From assembly GCF_900177675.1 (NCBI RefSeq), contig NZ_FXWM01000001.1, positions 3,047,001 through 3,111,000 on the forward strand: a DNA stretch of 64,000 nt. The letters run 5' to 3'. This DNA comes from Bacillus sp. OV166 (lineage in GTDB: Bacteria; Bacillota; Bacilli; Bacillales; Cytobacillaceae). Of the stretch, positions 45,693 through 52,998 are shown one piece after another; positions within the stretch are counted from its first letter, which is position 1; each line of letters starts with the position of its first letter. The notes under the pieces were generated by a model. The model had not been told where the DNA came from, searched no databases, and saw only the letters and a list, made by a program, of their open reading frames with translations. The position numbers and the translations under genes were made by a program.

Positions 45693-46148
45693 ATGAAAAT
45701 GCTACACCAGATTAGAATAGGAAAATGGTTAATAGAAGCTGATATTGATAAGACACGAGAATTTTACAGCAAAGATATACCAGTCTGTAATTGCTTATAC
45801 TGTAAAAATTATGTTGAAGCTTGTAAGAATTTAAAGACTTCTGTTTCTGATGTATTCACCAAACTTGGGATAAATCCAGCAAAACCAGCACATCTCTCTG
45901 AACTACCTACCGAGGAAGAGAGTAAAAGGTTGTACTTTGGGCATTATCATCTAGTAGGAAGAGTGTTAGAAGGAGAATTGTGTACATTAACTAACTTTAA
46001 TGAAATGAATACTTATAAGATAGAGAATTTCACAGTTGGATTCTCAGAGGATTTAGAGTTTGTGCCAGAAGGATTCCCAACCCCAATCCTACAGGTAAGC
46101 TTTGATGCTAAAATGCCTTGGGTTCTTAAAAAAAATCCAGATGATTGA
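45693..46148 (+). CDS. hypothetical cassette protein with Cys pairs
   Basis: 151 residues, GGAAGAAGGT before ATG (a second ATG at 45699 is possible). IGKWLIEADIDKTREFYSK, IPVCNCLYCKNYVEAC gives four cysteines near residue 33-48 that may bind zinc; LHLVGRVLEGEL-type strands follow and VSFDAKMPWVLKKNP ends it. I recall similar Bacillus hypotheticals but no named family. One gene between elements 16 and 17. Confidence 0.6.
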   Translation: MKMLHQIRIGKWLIEADIDKTREFYSKDIPVCNCLYCKNYVEACKNLKTSVSDVFTKLGINPAKPAHLSELPTEEESKRLYFGHYHLVGRVLEGELCTLTNFNEMNTYKIENFTVGFSEDLEFVPEGFPTPILQVSFDAKMPWVLKKNPDD

Positions 46149-46155
46149 GTAAGAG

Positions 46156-46250
46156 TCTTGTGCAACTAACGGGTGCTTTACTTCAATACGGAGTAGGGTC
46201 TTTTTTCTGTTGTTCAACTAACGTAAGCAGGTTAATTCAACAAGGAAAGT
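46156..46250 (+). repeat. cassette element 17, long form
   Basis: TGCAACTAACGGGTGC, TTTACTTCAATACGGAG, T-run, then TTCAACTAACGTAAGCAGGT and TAATTCAACAAGG. Central hairpin is weak. Confidence 0.9.
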
Positions 46251-46381
46251 CTTATTATTTCGAATTGAACCATATTGTGAAGGAGCAAAATAAAATCTCA
46301 ATAAATAATCAAAGTACCCTTGTGGGGTACTCTGGTAGTGGTTAAAATAATAGTATTAGTGACCGAGAAAAAATAAACACT

Positions 46382-46738
46382 TTATTTAAACGCATAATTA
46401 AATAAGCCGAAATATAAAGGTCCAACTAAGAAAATTAATGTAATTCCGATAATTGCTAGTTTAATGGATTGAGGTGTATCATCGTCACCTTCAACCTCTT
46501 CATTGAACTTTTTGAAACTAAAATAAACATCCCATATCAAACCAATTACAAATACAAATTTCCATACAAGAGGAGTAAGAATCTGTGTATTAGTAACGTA
46601 ACCAAATAAACCTATCCAAGTAATTACGGAAAATAGAAAATCTATTATACCAAGAGTTTTTTTATAGCCAGTTATGAGTATTGCAATAGCAGCAATTGCT
46701 AAAATTACTAAGTAGCAATACCAAAGAATATCTATCAT
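46382..46738 (-). CDS. small multi-pass membrane protein
   Basis: 118 residues from ATG 46738 (GGGAGAGAACAG upstream; two earlier in-frame ATGs lack a site). Four hydrophobic helices: ILWYCYLVILAIAAIAILI, IIDFLFSVITWIGLFGYV, WKFVFVIGLIWDVYFSF and LAIIGITLIFLVGPLYFGLF, with an acidic cytoplasmic loop EEVEGDDD. Family not recognised. It is one of only a few array genes on the minus strand (between elements 17 and 18). Confidence 0.65.
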   Translation of the reverse strand: MIDILWYCYLVILAIAAIAILITGYKKTLGIIDFLFSVITWIGLFGYVTNTQILTPLVWKFVFVIGLIWDVYFSFKKFNEEVEGDDDTPQSIKLAIIGITLIFLVGPLYFGLFNYAFK

Positions 46739-46848
46739 AATTTTTTCTGTTCTCTCCCTTGAATTTATTGATTTCATTATAAATGAAATCAAATTAAATA
46801 TGAATAACATTAATACGTATTTCGAGGAATGTGCAATAGAAGAGAAGG

Positions 46849-46886
46849 TGCTTGTTCAACTAACGGAGCGGTTTAATAAGAAAAAT
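46849..46886 (+). repeat. cassette element 18, short form
   Basis: TGTTCAACTAACGGAGCGGT then TTAATAAGAAAAA. Single merged site, no hairpin. Confidence 0.8.
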
Positions 46887-46978
46887 TAAAGTGAAATTTG
46901 ATAAAAGAGTTTGTACCATTTTCCAAAAAGTTCACTTATAATTGTTTTTGTATAAGACATAATAGGGGTTTTACAACT

Positions 46979-47446
46979 ATGAAAAAGCTATTATTAATTT
47001 CTATTTTATCATCTGTTTTAGTTTTAGGGGCTTGTAGCGAAAACAAGGAATCCGCCGAGGGTGAGGAAAATCCAAAACAAGAAGTAAAAAATTTGGAGGA
47101 TATTATGACTTTTGAAGAGTTAACTAAAAACAAACCAACGCTAGAATGGAAACAAAGAATGGATGAAGATGATGACCTATTTACTGACGAAAATATAAAT
47201 GCAACTAATGAGGTTCTTGATTCATACATCAATAGCCTAAAAGTTCTAAGAGATAATCCGACTGAGGAAGAAATATTAGAATGTGTTAAAAAAGTAGTTA
47301 TCAGTTTAAATGAACTAAATGAAAATTATGATTACTTTATTGAGACAATGGAGAGAGAAGAACTATATGAGTTTATTACTGAAGCAGCACGAATAGCTGG
47401 CTTTGAGTCTGAAGAAGACATAACTGAAGAATGGAGAGAATGGTAA
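46979..47446 (+). CDS. small acidic lipoprotein
   Basis: 155 residues from ATG 46979. The signal peptide KKLLLISILSSVLVLGAC ends in a lipobox (LGAC), so the mature protein is lipid-anchored outside the membrane. The mature part is acidic and helical (EDIMTFEELTKNKPTLEWKQR, ILECVKKVVISLNELNENYD). Family not recognised. One gene between elements 18 and 19. Secreted cassette proteins are common in chromosomal integrons, though that is only analogy. Confidence 0.7.
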   Translation: MKKLLLISILSSVLVLGACSENKESAEGEENPKQEVKNLEDIMTFEELTKNKPTLEWKQRMDEDDDLFTDENINATNEVLDSYINSLKVLRDNPTEEEILECVKKVVISLNELNENYDYFIETMEREELYEFITEAARIAGFESEEDITEEWREW

Positions 47447-47449
47447 AAC

Positions 47450-47624
47450 TATTTGAACTAACGCGTGCGATGCTTAAACAAGGCATCGCCTATTTTGGTC
47501 TTTTCAACAAAGCAGATTGTGAAGTATTGTACTTAAAGTAACGGGTGCGATAATTTAAGATTGAAGCTGCCATTTTGGCGGCTTTTCTTCTTGTGCTAAC
47601 GGGGCAGAATAGAATAATAATTGG
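47450..47624 (+). repeat. cassette element 19, composite
   Basis: TTGAACTAACGCGTGCGATG with hairpin GCGATG/CATCGC, then AGATTGTGAAGTATTGTACT, AAAGTAACGGGTGCGATAAT, hairpin AGCTGCCATTTTGGCGGCTT, right site GTGCTAACGGGGCAGAATAG. Same composite order as element 9. Confidence 0.9.
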
Positions 47625-47691
47625 TAAAAAGGCATTTTCCTTTTGTCTTAATGGGCTTTACAATTTTGCAAACAAAAAGGTGATTCTTTGT

Positions 47692-48192
47692 ATGTTGGAA
47701 AAAAGAGAAGGCACAATCAATGAAATTGTCTATGAATTTACCTCTTATCGTAATGGGAAGTACAGTATCTTCCCAACCATTTCAGATTTGTATTTACTTT
47801 TGAATAAAATTATTCGTTCCAAAGTTACAACCCAATACATCAGAATCACACCATTTTATTTAAATGAAAAGGTTAAATTACAACGTGAATTTGATGAATA
47901 TATGTTCTATTTGGAATGTAGGGAACAGTTTACCGTCCAAGATGAGAAATTTCATATTTTAGAAAATTTGGATGCTAATACTGTAACATCCGATGAATTT
48001 GAAACAGGGAAAATTCTTACCCCCTTGTGCAGATACGATGACCCCAAAACTTATAAATCCTTACTCGAAGGATACTGTAAGTTTTTAGATATGATTTTAC
48101 CTCGTTTATTTGAATCTGCGAAGATTGACTTGAAGCTTACTGATGAAGACTTGGCATTCGGTTATTTTTGTTTTGAAATCCACAGTGAATAA
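47692..48192 (+). CDS. hypothetical cassette protein
   Basis: 166 residues from ATG 47692, AAAAGGTGATT upstream. An apparent longer frame back to 47575 runs through the element hairpin and is not real. EKREGTINEIVYEFTSYRNG, KVTTQYIRITPFYLNEKVKL, LLEGYCKFLDMILPRLFE. Mixed alpha+beta, no membrane segment; family not recognised. One gene between elements 19 and 20. Confidence 0.6.
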   Translation: MLEKREGTINEIVYEFTSYRNGKYSIFPTISDLYLLLNKIIRSKVTTQYIRITPFYLNEKVKLQREFDEYMFYLECREQFTVQDEKFHILENLDANTVTSDEFETGKILTPLCRYDDPKTYKSLLEGYCKFLDMILPRLFESAKIDLKLTDEDLAFGYFCFEIHSE

Positions 48193-48197
48193 TTGAT

Positions 48198-48372
48198 TGA
48201 TTGTGAAACATTGTACTTAAACTATCTGGTGCGTTAGTCACAAAAGGAACGGCAAAAAGACGATCATTTTTTGTGCCAATAAACAGCATCGTAGAAATGG
48301 TTACTCAGAGCATAAGAATGTGAGGGAATGTACTTAAAGTAACGGGGCAGTTTTGTTAAAAAATATTGTAAA
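48198..48372 (+). repeat. cassette element 20, two tandem copies with extensions
   Basis: GATTGTGAAACATTGTACTT, AACTATCTGGTGCGTTAGTC, a decayed middle, then a second extension GAATGTGAGGGAATGTACTT and merged site AAAGTAACGGGGCAGTTTTG. No gene between the two copies, so one unit may have been lost. Confidence 0.8.
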
Positions 48373-48428
48373 AAAAAGTTAAATTTGTAATATAATATAA
48401 GTAATTCTTTGGTTAGTTTGGAGGTGTT

Positions 48429-48587
48429 ATGATGATTTGGATTTATATATTTACACCTATCATTATATTGGTTGGAATAGCCATTTATTTTGACAAAAAA
48501 TCTGGGGCGACTTCACCAGATGAAAGAACAGCTGATAAGTTAGAGGAATATCCACCAGAAAATCCTTTCGGACCCAATAATTTTTGA
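48429..48587 (+). CDS. single-pass membrane mini-protein
   Basis: 52 residues, GGAGGTGTT directly before ATG 48429. IWIYIFTPIIILVGIAIYF is a membrane helix, followed by a hydrophilic tail (DKKSGATSPDERTADKLEEY, PPENPFGPNNF). Good ribosome site and clean placement between elements 20 and 21 make it a convincing gene. Family unknown. Confidence 0.7.
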   Translation: MMIWIYIFTPIIILVGIAIYFDKKSGATSPDERTADKLEEYPPENPFGPNNF

Positions 48588-48618
48588 CCTTAAAATGATT
48601 CAAATACAACTTTTCAAA

Positions 48619-48730
48619 GACATTGTGAAGGAATGTACTTAAAGTAAATTGGTGCAAGAGTTAAAGATTGGGATGGCTGCGGCGATCCCTATTTTTATTG
48701 CACTAACGAAGCAGGTTAGTTATATCTAGA
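48619..48730 (+). repeat. cassette element 21, long form with 5' extension
   Basis: ACATTGTGAAGGAATGTACT, AAAGTAAATTGGTGCAAGAG, hairpin GGGATGGCTGCGGCGATCCC, right site TGCACTAACGAAGCAGGTTA. Confidence 0.9.
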
Positions 48731-48805
48731 AACAAAGAAATTTGCCTAATAAAAGGGGTTATTTATTCAATACACTCGTATACTTCAGGAGAGGGGTGAA
48801 GGAGT

Positions 48806-49204
48806 GTGGCGAAACGAAAAAATATAAAAAAATCCATTAGAGAAAGCAAAATAATGACTGTTATATCGATTATTGTTGTTGTAATCATTATTTGTATTTG
48901 TTTATTGCTTAGAGAGATAGGCATTTCTGAGGATGTTTTTGGTATTTTAGCACTGGTTCTCGGCTTTATAGGCTACCGTCACGGAAGGAAAAGAAGAGGT
49001 AAACACAAGGAGTCCATCAGAGAAAAAAATAAAATTACCTTTATTTCGATAATTGTTATTGTAATCATTTTTTGTATTTGTTTGTTTGTTGGAGAGATAG
49101 GTGTTTCTGAGGATGTTGTTTTTTGTATCTTAGGACTTGTTTGTTACGTTCTCGGCTACCATCAAGGAAGGACAGGAAGAGGTAAACACAAAGAGATTCC
49201 TTGA
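48806..49204 (+). CDS. membrane protein with internal duplication
   Basis: 132 residues, GTG start with GGTGAAGGA upstream. Two tandem copies of one unit: residues about 11-70 (SIRESKIMTVISIIVVVIII ... REIGISEDVFGILALVLGF ... RHGRKRRGKHKE) and 70-130 (SIREKNKITFISIIVIVIIF ... GEIGVSEDVVFCILGLVCY ... HQGRTGRGKHKE). Each has two helices and a basic GRxxRGKHKE tail. DNA of the two halves is also similar, so the duplication is fairly recent. Family unknown; between elements 21 and 22. Confidence 0.7.
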   Translation: MAKRKNIKKSIRESKIMTVISIIVVVIIICICLLLREIGISEDVFGILALVLGFIGYRHGRKRRGKHKESIREKNKITFISIIVIVIIFCICLFVGEIGVSEDVVFCILGLVCYVLGYHQGRTGRGKHKEIP

Positions 49205-49220
49205 AATATGAAGATACCCT

Positions 49221-49318
49221 TATTCAACTAACGGGTGCTTGAGTTGAAGAACGGAGCTGTCATCGAGGCAGCTCTTTTTACTTGTTCCACTAACGATACA
49301 GGTTTGTTTTGTAACAGT
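49221..49318 (+). repeat. cassette element 22, canonical long form
   Basis: TTATTCAACTAACGGGTGC, TTGAGTTGAAGA, hairpin GGAGCTGTCATCGAGGCAGC with T5, right site TTCCACTAACGATACAGGTT. Confidence 0.95.
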
Positions 49319-49373
49319 TATTTTAAAATGTAAAAAATTAGGAGATGATAACAATAAAATACAAAAAAAGGAA

Positions 49374-49802
49374 ATGCTTGTTATGAGGAATATTTCAGCG
49401 TTATTTTCAATACTTATGCCAGGGTTTGGGCAAATATATAATGGACAATTTTTAAAAGGTGTTATTTTCGTGGGGATTGAACATTTTGATAATATGTTTG
49501 GAAAAATAAACAAAGCTATTCAACTTGATTTTAATGGTTTCCATCAACAAGCATTAGAGGTAGTTATTTATGATGGTATGTTATTTTATCCAGGCTTCTT
49601 TGTGTATACAGTCTGGGATGCTTGGTATTATGCAAAGGAAAGTGCAAACAAAACATCAACTGCTATTCCTTTTATTATAGCTGGTTTTTTAGGAACCTTT
49701 GGTGCAATTTTTGCTTCAAAGTTACCATTTCCTTCTTTAACAGTTGGAATGCTAATGATAATACCAATGATTTTCGGTATGGTGATTTTTAGAAAGCAGT
49801 AA
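49374..49802 (+). CDS. small multi-pass membrane protein (DUF5683/TM2-like start)
   Basis: 142 residues. ISALFSILMPGFGQIYNGQFLKGVIFVGIEH is the characteristic opening of TM2/DUF5683-type proteins (proline-glycine-rich helix hairpin with GQIYNGQ), followed by a soluble stretch and three further helices (GMLFYPGFFVYTVWDAWYY, IPFIIAGFLGTFGAIFA, VGMLMIIPMIFGMVIF). Start may be ATG 49374 or 49383. Function unknown. One gene between elements 22 and 23. Confidence 0.65.
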   Translation: MLVMRNISALFSILMPGFGQIYNGQFLKGVIFVGIEHFDNMFGKINKAIQLDFNGFHQQALEVVIYDGMLFYPGFFVYTVWDAWYYAKESANKTSTAIPFIIAGFLGTFGAIFASKLPFPSLTVGMLMIIPMIFGMVIFRKQ

Positions 49803-49817
49803 TATATTTAATAATTA

Positions 49818-49914
49818 TTTGTTCAACTACCGGGTGCAAGAGTTGAAGATGGGAGCTGTCATTTTGGCAGCTTTTCTTGTTCCACTAACGAAGCAAGTTA
49901 GCTTAAGAAGGGGA
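49818..49914 (+). repeat. cassette element 23, canonical long form
   Basis: TTGTTCAACTACCGGGTGC, AAGAGTTGAAGA, hairpin GGAGCTGTCATTTTGGCAGC with T4, right site TTCCACTAACGAAGCAAGTT then AGCTTAAGAAGG. Confidence 0.95.
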
Positions 49915-50427
49915 ATTAAAACAAATAGAGAATTATTAAGTAAATCAAAAACACAAGGAGTGGTTTTAATACCACAACATATTTCGATTGAGGTTGATTT
50001 AGAATCATTGGAAAATAGACAAAACATTACAGGAGATATATATTTCGTCATTGATTACCATCGTTTTTTCCCTGAAGAAGGATGGTCTGATTTTGTTGTT
50101 ATTATATTATCCTGGTGGATAGCATCAATGAAGGGATTAATGATTTCTGAAACGGGAAGAGCATACGAGTTTGACTTTATGGACGGCACTCCAATTGTTC
50201 TGGCTAAGAAGTTAGATAGTGAAAATTTAGAATTACGTTTTTGTATCGAGAGAGAAAAAAAGCAAGTAAATTTTACTGCAATTTGTTCAATCAAAGAACT
50301 TAGAGATTCAATTCTGTCTGTTTCAAAAAAAGTAATCAGGGCATTTGAAAGGAAAAAATGGGAAAGGGAAAATATAGATGAACTAAAGGACTTAGTTTTA
50401 TCCTTAGAAAGGTACACTTTTCAATAG
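49915..50427 (+). CDS. hypothetical cassette protein, start unclear
   Basis: About 170 residues. The open frame extends back through element 23 to 49819, but that part encodes the element and is not credible. Immediately after the right site there is no ATG/GTG/TTG with a spaced ribosome site: candidates are ATT 49915 or GTG 49960 with an overlapping AAGGAG. ISIEVDLESLENRQNITGDIYFVID, FVVIILSWWIASMKGLMISE, LELRFCIEREKKQVNFTAICS. Probably a beta-rich immunity-like protein whose 5' end is defined by the element boundary. Family not recognised. Confidence 0.55.
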   Translation: MKTNRELLSKSKTQGVVLIPQHISIEVDLESLENRQNITGDIYFVIDYHRFFPEEGWSDFVVIILSWWIASMKGLMISETGRAYEFDFMDGTPIVLAKKLDSENLELRFCIEREKKQVNFTAICSIKELRDSILSVSKKVIRAFERKKWERENIDELKDLVLSLERYTFQ

Positions 50428-50430
50428 AAT

Positions 50431-50466
50431 TCTTATTAAGCTAACGGGTGCAATAGTTGGACAAGG
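50431..50466 (+). repeat. cassette element 24, merged form
   Basis: ATTAAGCTAACGGGTGCAAT then AGTTGGACAAGGAGTTGC; same structure and downstream sequence as element 12. Confidence 0.8.
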
Positions 50467-50505
50467 AGTTGCTGTTAAAACATATTCATAGGGGAGTTTA
50501 GAATA

Positions 50506-50733
50506 ATGCCTGAACTTGTTAAAGAAATATACTCACCTAGTAAGGCATATAAAGGGGAAATAAATAAACGTTTGAGAGATGGACTTTTAGAAATTGACGT
50601 TTATTTTTGGGATAGTGAATGGGAAACTTGGCTACAAAAGTCAACTGGCTTTTCACTTACTGACAACTTAAATAGTGCAATGGCAAATGCTAATGAAAAA
50701 CTGAAGGCTTATTCAGGCGAGATAATTGAATAG
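50506..50733 (+). CDS. hypothetical cassette protein, copy 2 (shortened)
   Basis: 75 residues, near-identical to the gene at 43237-43491 with a handful of substitutions (K17G, Y20N, S48G, I61N, V68A by eye). The 40 bases upstream are also almost identical. A GTG-to-TAG change near the end makes it stop nine residues early; the DNA after the stop still matches copy 1 (ATATGTGAACTATTTCAC). So a whole unit, promoter-proximal sequence included, was duplicated and one copy is starting to decay. Confidence 0.7.
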   Translation: MPELVKEIYSPSKAYKGEINKRLRDGLLEIDVYFWDSEWETWLQKSTGFSLTDNLNSAMANANEKLKAYSGEIIE

Positions 50734-50734
50734 A

Positions 50735-50785
50735 TATGTGAACTATTTCACTTAAACTAACGGGTGCTTTTGTCTAATTTAGCGG
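50735..50785 (+). repeat. cassette element 25, left site
   Basis: ATGTGAACTATTTCACTT, AAACTAACGGGTGCTTTTGT, then decayed; a hint of a hairpin (AGCGGTCATAAAATTTTCG) but no right site. Confidence 0.8.
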
Positions 50786-50854
50786 TCATAAAATTTTCGT
50801 TACTGCGGCATATTATATTTATAAAAATATTTTAATGAATTGAGGTTTTTGAAA

Positions 50855-51051
50855 ATGGATGAAATGATAACTACTAATCAAGTAGAAGAAGTAAATAAAC
50901 AACTGAAAAAAATTCCCAAGGAAGACGAAGAAAGAAGAATTGAAAATCAGCCGCAAACAGGTAAAAACGAGAAAGCCATCGAGCCGTTTTAATCCGGACA
51001 ATAGCAAACCGAAGGATTTTGCTGACCACAAATTTCATAAACAAAAAAAAT
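50855..51051 (+). pseudogene. small charged protein, frameshifted
   Basis: From ATG 50855 the frame gives 45 residues (MDEMITTNQVEEVNKQLKK ... IENQPQTGKNEKAIEPF). In the next frame the sequence continues TRKPSSRFNPDNSKPKDFAD then HKFHKQKK and a stop at 51051, much more like a natural C-terminus. Removing one A from the run GTAAAAACG (about 50960-50968) joins the two into about 65 residues. Same kind of A-run change as in the recombinase and yjcZ. Between elements 25 and 26. Family unknown. Confidence 0.55.
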
Positions 51052-51104
51052 GAGGAATGGGGAAATCCCGATCCCCATTGAACGGTAAATGTTAGACACC
51101 GACT

Positions 51105-51204
51105 TTATTGCACTAACGGGTGCTTTAGCTCAAGAACGATTTTGCTGCTTCGGCAGCCTTTTTTTCGTTGTTCCACTAACGGGCAGGTTTGTTCAATAAG
51201 GATT
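51105..51204 (+). repeat. cassette element 26, canonical long form
   Basis: TTGCACTAACGGGTGC, TTTAGCTCAAGAA, hairpin TTGCTGCTTCGGCAGCC with T7, right site TTCCACTAACGGGCAGGTTT and GTTCAATAAGG. Confidence 0.95.
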
Positions 51205-51245
51205 TAGAATATAATCTGTAATATTACCTAATTTGGGAGATCGTT

Positions 51246-51545
51246 TTGGTGGGGATTAAGGAGTTAATCAATTTCCTTAATAAACTGGAAGAAAGTAATA
51301 TATTTTATAAGCTAAATAAAGTAAGAGATGAAGCTATAATGGTTGAAATTACTGTTCCAGGGCAACATTGTGAAGTTGAGTTTATGAATGATGGTACAGT
51401 AAAAATTGAAAAATTCATAAGCGATGGAGACTTTTATGATGTTAAAGAGATAGAGATACTATCTAACGATTTCAGTGATTTGTTCAAAAGGTTATTAAGC
51501 TGTCGGGTGCATTCCTTAAATAAAATCCAGTACAAGGAGACAAGT
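51246..51545 (+). pseudogene. hypothetical cassette gene, 3' end replaced by element half
   Basis: MVGIKELINFLNKLEESNIF, MVEITVPGQHCEVEFMNDGT, FYDVKEIEILSNDFSDLF: an immunity-like small protein of about 80 residues. Its frame then runs through a degenerate left element site (ATTAAGCTGTCGGGTGCATT at 51494-51513) and straight into a second gene. GTG-rich start region: GGGAGATCGTTTTG precedes the start. The normal stop is lost, giving an artificial fusion frame to 51707. Confidence 0.6.
51490..51526 (+). repeat. cassette element 27, left half inside a fused frame
   Basis: TATTAAGCTGTCGGGTGC then ATTCCTTAAATAAAATCC. CTAACG has become CTGTCG and the hairpin and right site are missing; two neighbouring units are joined here. 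Confidence 0.75.
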
Positions 51546-51941
51546 ATGAAAGAAGTAATTCGTGTTGAATTATGTAAATTATTGGGTTTGAAATTACAAA
51601 ATGCTGGAAGAGCATCTAACCTTTTTTGGATGGGGTTCGGGGATATGATTCAAATAAACAGAAGAGGCAGAACCCAAGAAACACCAGAATATGAATTACA
51701 TATTTAATGTTCGTGGAGAATTACCTTAGATAACTTAATAGTTGTAGCTTCAAGAGATTTCTATTCTCCTAACTCGGAATGGGATGATGATACAGAGGAT
51801 TTCGATTGGGATATACAAGGTAAAAATAGATTTGATGAACATATTAAAACTTTTATAATTTATTTAAAAAAGGTCTATACTTTTTTCTCTTTTTTGCTTA
51901 TACTGTACTATAACAAGATAAGTAAAAATAAACTGTATTAA
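51546..51941 (+). pseudogene. hypothetical cassette gene with in-frame stop
   Basis: ATG 51546 has CAAGGAGACAAGT upstream. Frame: MKEVIRVELCKLLGLKLQNA, FWMGFGDMIQINRRGRTQET, YELHI, TAA (51705-51707), then in the same frame CSWRITLDNLIVVASRDFYS, SEWDDDTEDFDWDIQGKNRF. The TAA very probably replaces CAA (HIQCSWRI). The complete protein would be a beta-rich immunity-type protein of about 105-110 residues; the tail after ENRFDEHI is uncertain. Fused upstream to the preceding unit. Confidence 0.6.
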
Positions 51942-52032
51942 GGAATGCCCTGAATGCGGGCAGCATATGCAAGAGCAAGCAGAAAGTTATTTGATGGATT
52001 GTGATCGTTGTTTATCCAAAAAAGAAGAGTAA
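51930..52032 (+). pseudogene. YhfH-like zinc finger remnant
   Basis: Frame reads CIKECPECGQHMQEQAESYL then MDCDRCLSKKEE and stops at 52032: two CxxC pairs of the small YhfH-type zinc finger proteins of Bacillus. No start codon precedes it; the N-terminal dozen residues are missing or overwritten by the upstream frame. Followed by a good terminator. Confidence 0.6.
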
Positions 52033-52042
52033 AGTTTGTGTT

Positions 52043-52072
52043 AACTCTCCAGCTTTGCTGGGGAGTTTTTAA
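52043..52072 (+). terminator. Rho-independent terminator
   Basis: AACTCTCCAGC-TTT-GCTGGGGAGTT with following T-run. Confidence 0.9.
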
Positions 52073-52217
52073 TTTCATAACAATAAATTAGTAGAATTCT
52101 TGAAGTGTAGAAAAGCATTTGATACAGCAACTAAAGTAATTAAATTTATCGAAATGAATGTCTAAATATTTGTTAATTTTTATAAATGAGCCATATTAAC
52201 TAACCTCTTGCATCAAT

Positions 52218-52250
52218 TAAAAGATCGTCTTTTTTTTACGATCTTTTGTA
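52218..52250. terminator. bidirectional hairpin terminator
   Basis: AAAAGATCGTC-T-run-ACGATCTTTT; T-rich on both sides. No gene is directly upstream. Confidence 0.6.
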
Positions 52251-52289
52251 TGAGTAATCAAAATCTCAAAAATATTTACTCCTAGCAGA

Positions 52290-52341
52290 AGATGTGAAGT
52301 AATGTACTTAAACTAACGGGTCAGTTTAGTGTAAGAAGGAT
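52290..52341 (+). repeat. cassette element 28, short form with 5' extension
   Basis: AGATGTGAAGTAATGTACTT, AAACTAACGGGTCAGTTTAG, TGTAAGAAGGA. Left and right halves joined with no centre. Confidence 0.9.
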
Positions 52342-52397
52342 TAATTTTGAATCTTGGAGAATAAAATCCCTTAAGGAAAATTATAGGGGGTAAATGA

Positions 52398-52595
52398 ATG
52401 AATACGGAAGACGAACAAGAGAAAAAACAAAACCAAGTTAATAAAGAAAATCCAACGGGTAATTTAGGGGAAGCTATAAACCGTTCAATGGTCGGAAACT
52501 TGGGGGCTTTAGCAAATGGAGGGTGTCTTACTAAGATTATCACCGTAGTTATCATTATTGGAGGGTTACTTATCCTTTCAAGATGTTCTAATTAA
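52398..52595 (+). CDS. DUF6366-like small membrane protein
   Basis: 65 residues, TAGGGGGTAA before ATG. NKENPTGNLGEAINRSMVGNLGAL is close to the NPTGNLxxAxNRxxxG motif of DUF6366 proteins (family name from memory); it is followed by one membrane helix (IITVVIIIGGLLILS) and a charged N-terminus (EDEQEKKQNQ). Function unknown. One gene between elements 28 and 29. Confidence 0.7.
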   Translation: MNTEDEQEKKQNQVNKENPTGNLGEAINRSMVGNLGALANGGCLTKIITVVIIIGGLLILSRCSN

Positions 52596-52684
52596 GCTAA
52601 CGAGGTGCATTAATTTAAGATGGAGGTCGCTGCGGAGGTCTTTTTTTCTTGTTGAACTAACGTAAGCAGGTTAGTTGAAGAGTG
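52588..52684 (+). repeat. cassette element 29, canonical long form
   Basis: ATTAAGCTAACGAGGTGC, ATTAATTTAAGA, hairpin GGAGGTCGCTGCGGAGGTC with T8, right site TTGAACTAACGTAAGCAGGT and TAGTTGAAGAG. The gene stop TAA lies six bases into it. Confidence 0.95.
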
Positions 52685-52998
52685 GTTTTTAACTCTTTTT
52701 CAGCACTAGAGGCAGATAGTTTAGAATTAATTTAGCTTCAATTGCCGTGAACCGTACCATAAGTAAATGAGGTTTTTAACTAAAAAATTACTCTTATAAA
52801 ATTAAAAAGATGGAAATCAGCTGAACATGGTTTTTGCTGCTCTCATCCATTGATGAAGTAAAATTTCGAAAGTCTAAGCTGATTGTCGCCGGATAAATTT
52901 TTCTTTAGTGCGTTATTATAGCCCAAGTAGGATGACTACTGGGCCTAAATCTTTTTATGATTTTTAAAGCTTAAATAGTTAAGTGATATTGATAAGAA
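52685..52998. other. intergenic region with second repeat type
   Basis: About 310 bases with one copy of the ACCGTACCATAAGTAAATGA repeat at 52748-52785 and no gene. Confidence 0.5.
52748..52785 (+). repeat. ACCGTACCATAAGTAAATGA repeat, copy 1
   Basis: CGTGAACCGTACCATAAGTA then AATGAGGTTTTT. Also at 54549-54582 and, shortened, 54637-54660. Confidence 0.8.

Noticed and set aside
47575..47691. N-terminal extension of the 47.7 kb gene
   Set aside because: It is element sequence (GGCGGCTTTTCTTC, GTGCTAACGGGGCAG); a good ribosome site precedes ATG 47692.
49819..49914. Signal peptide encoded by MGAVILAAFLVPLTKQ in the frame upstream of the 49.9 kb gene
   Set aside because: This part is the translated hairpin and right site of the element, present in many other places in other frames.
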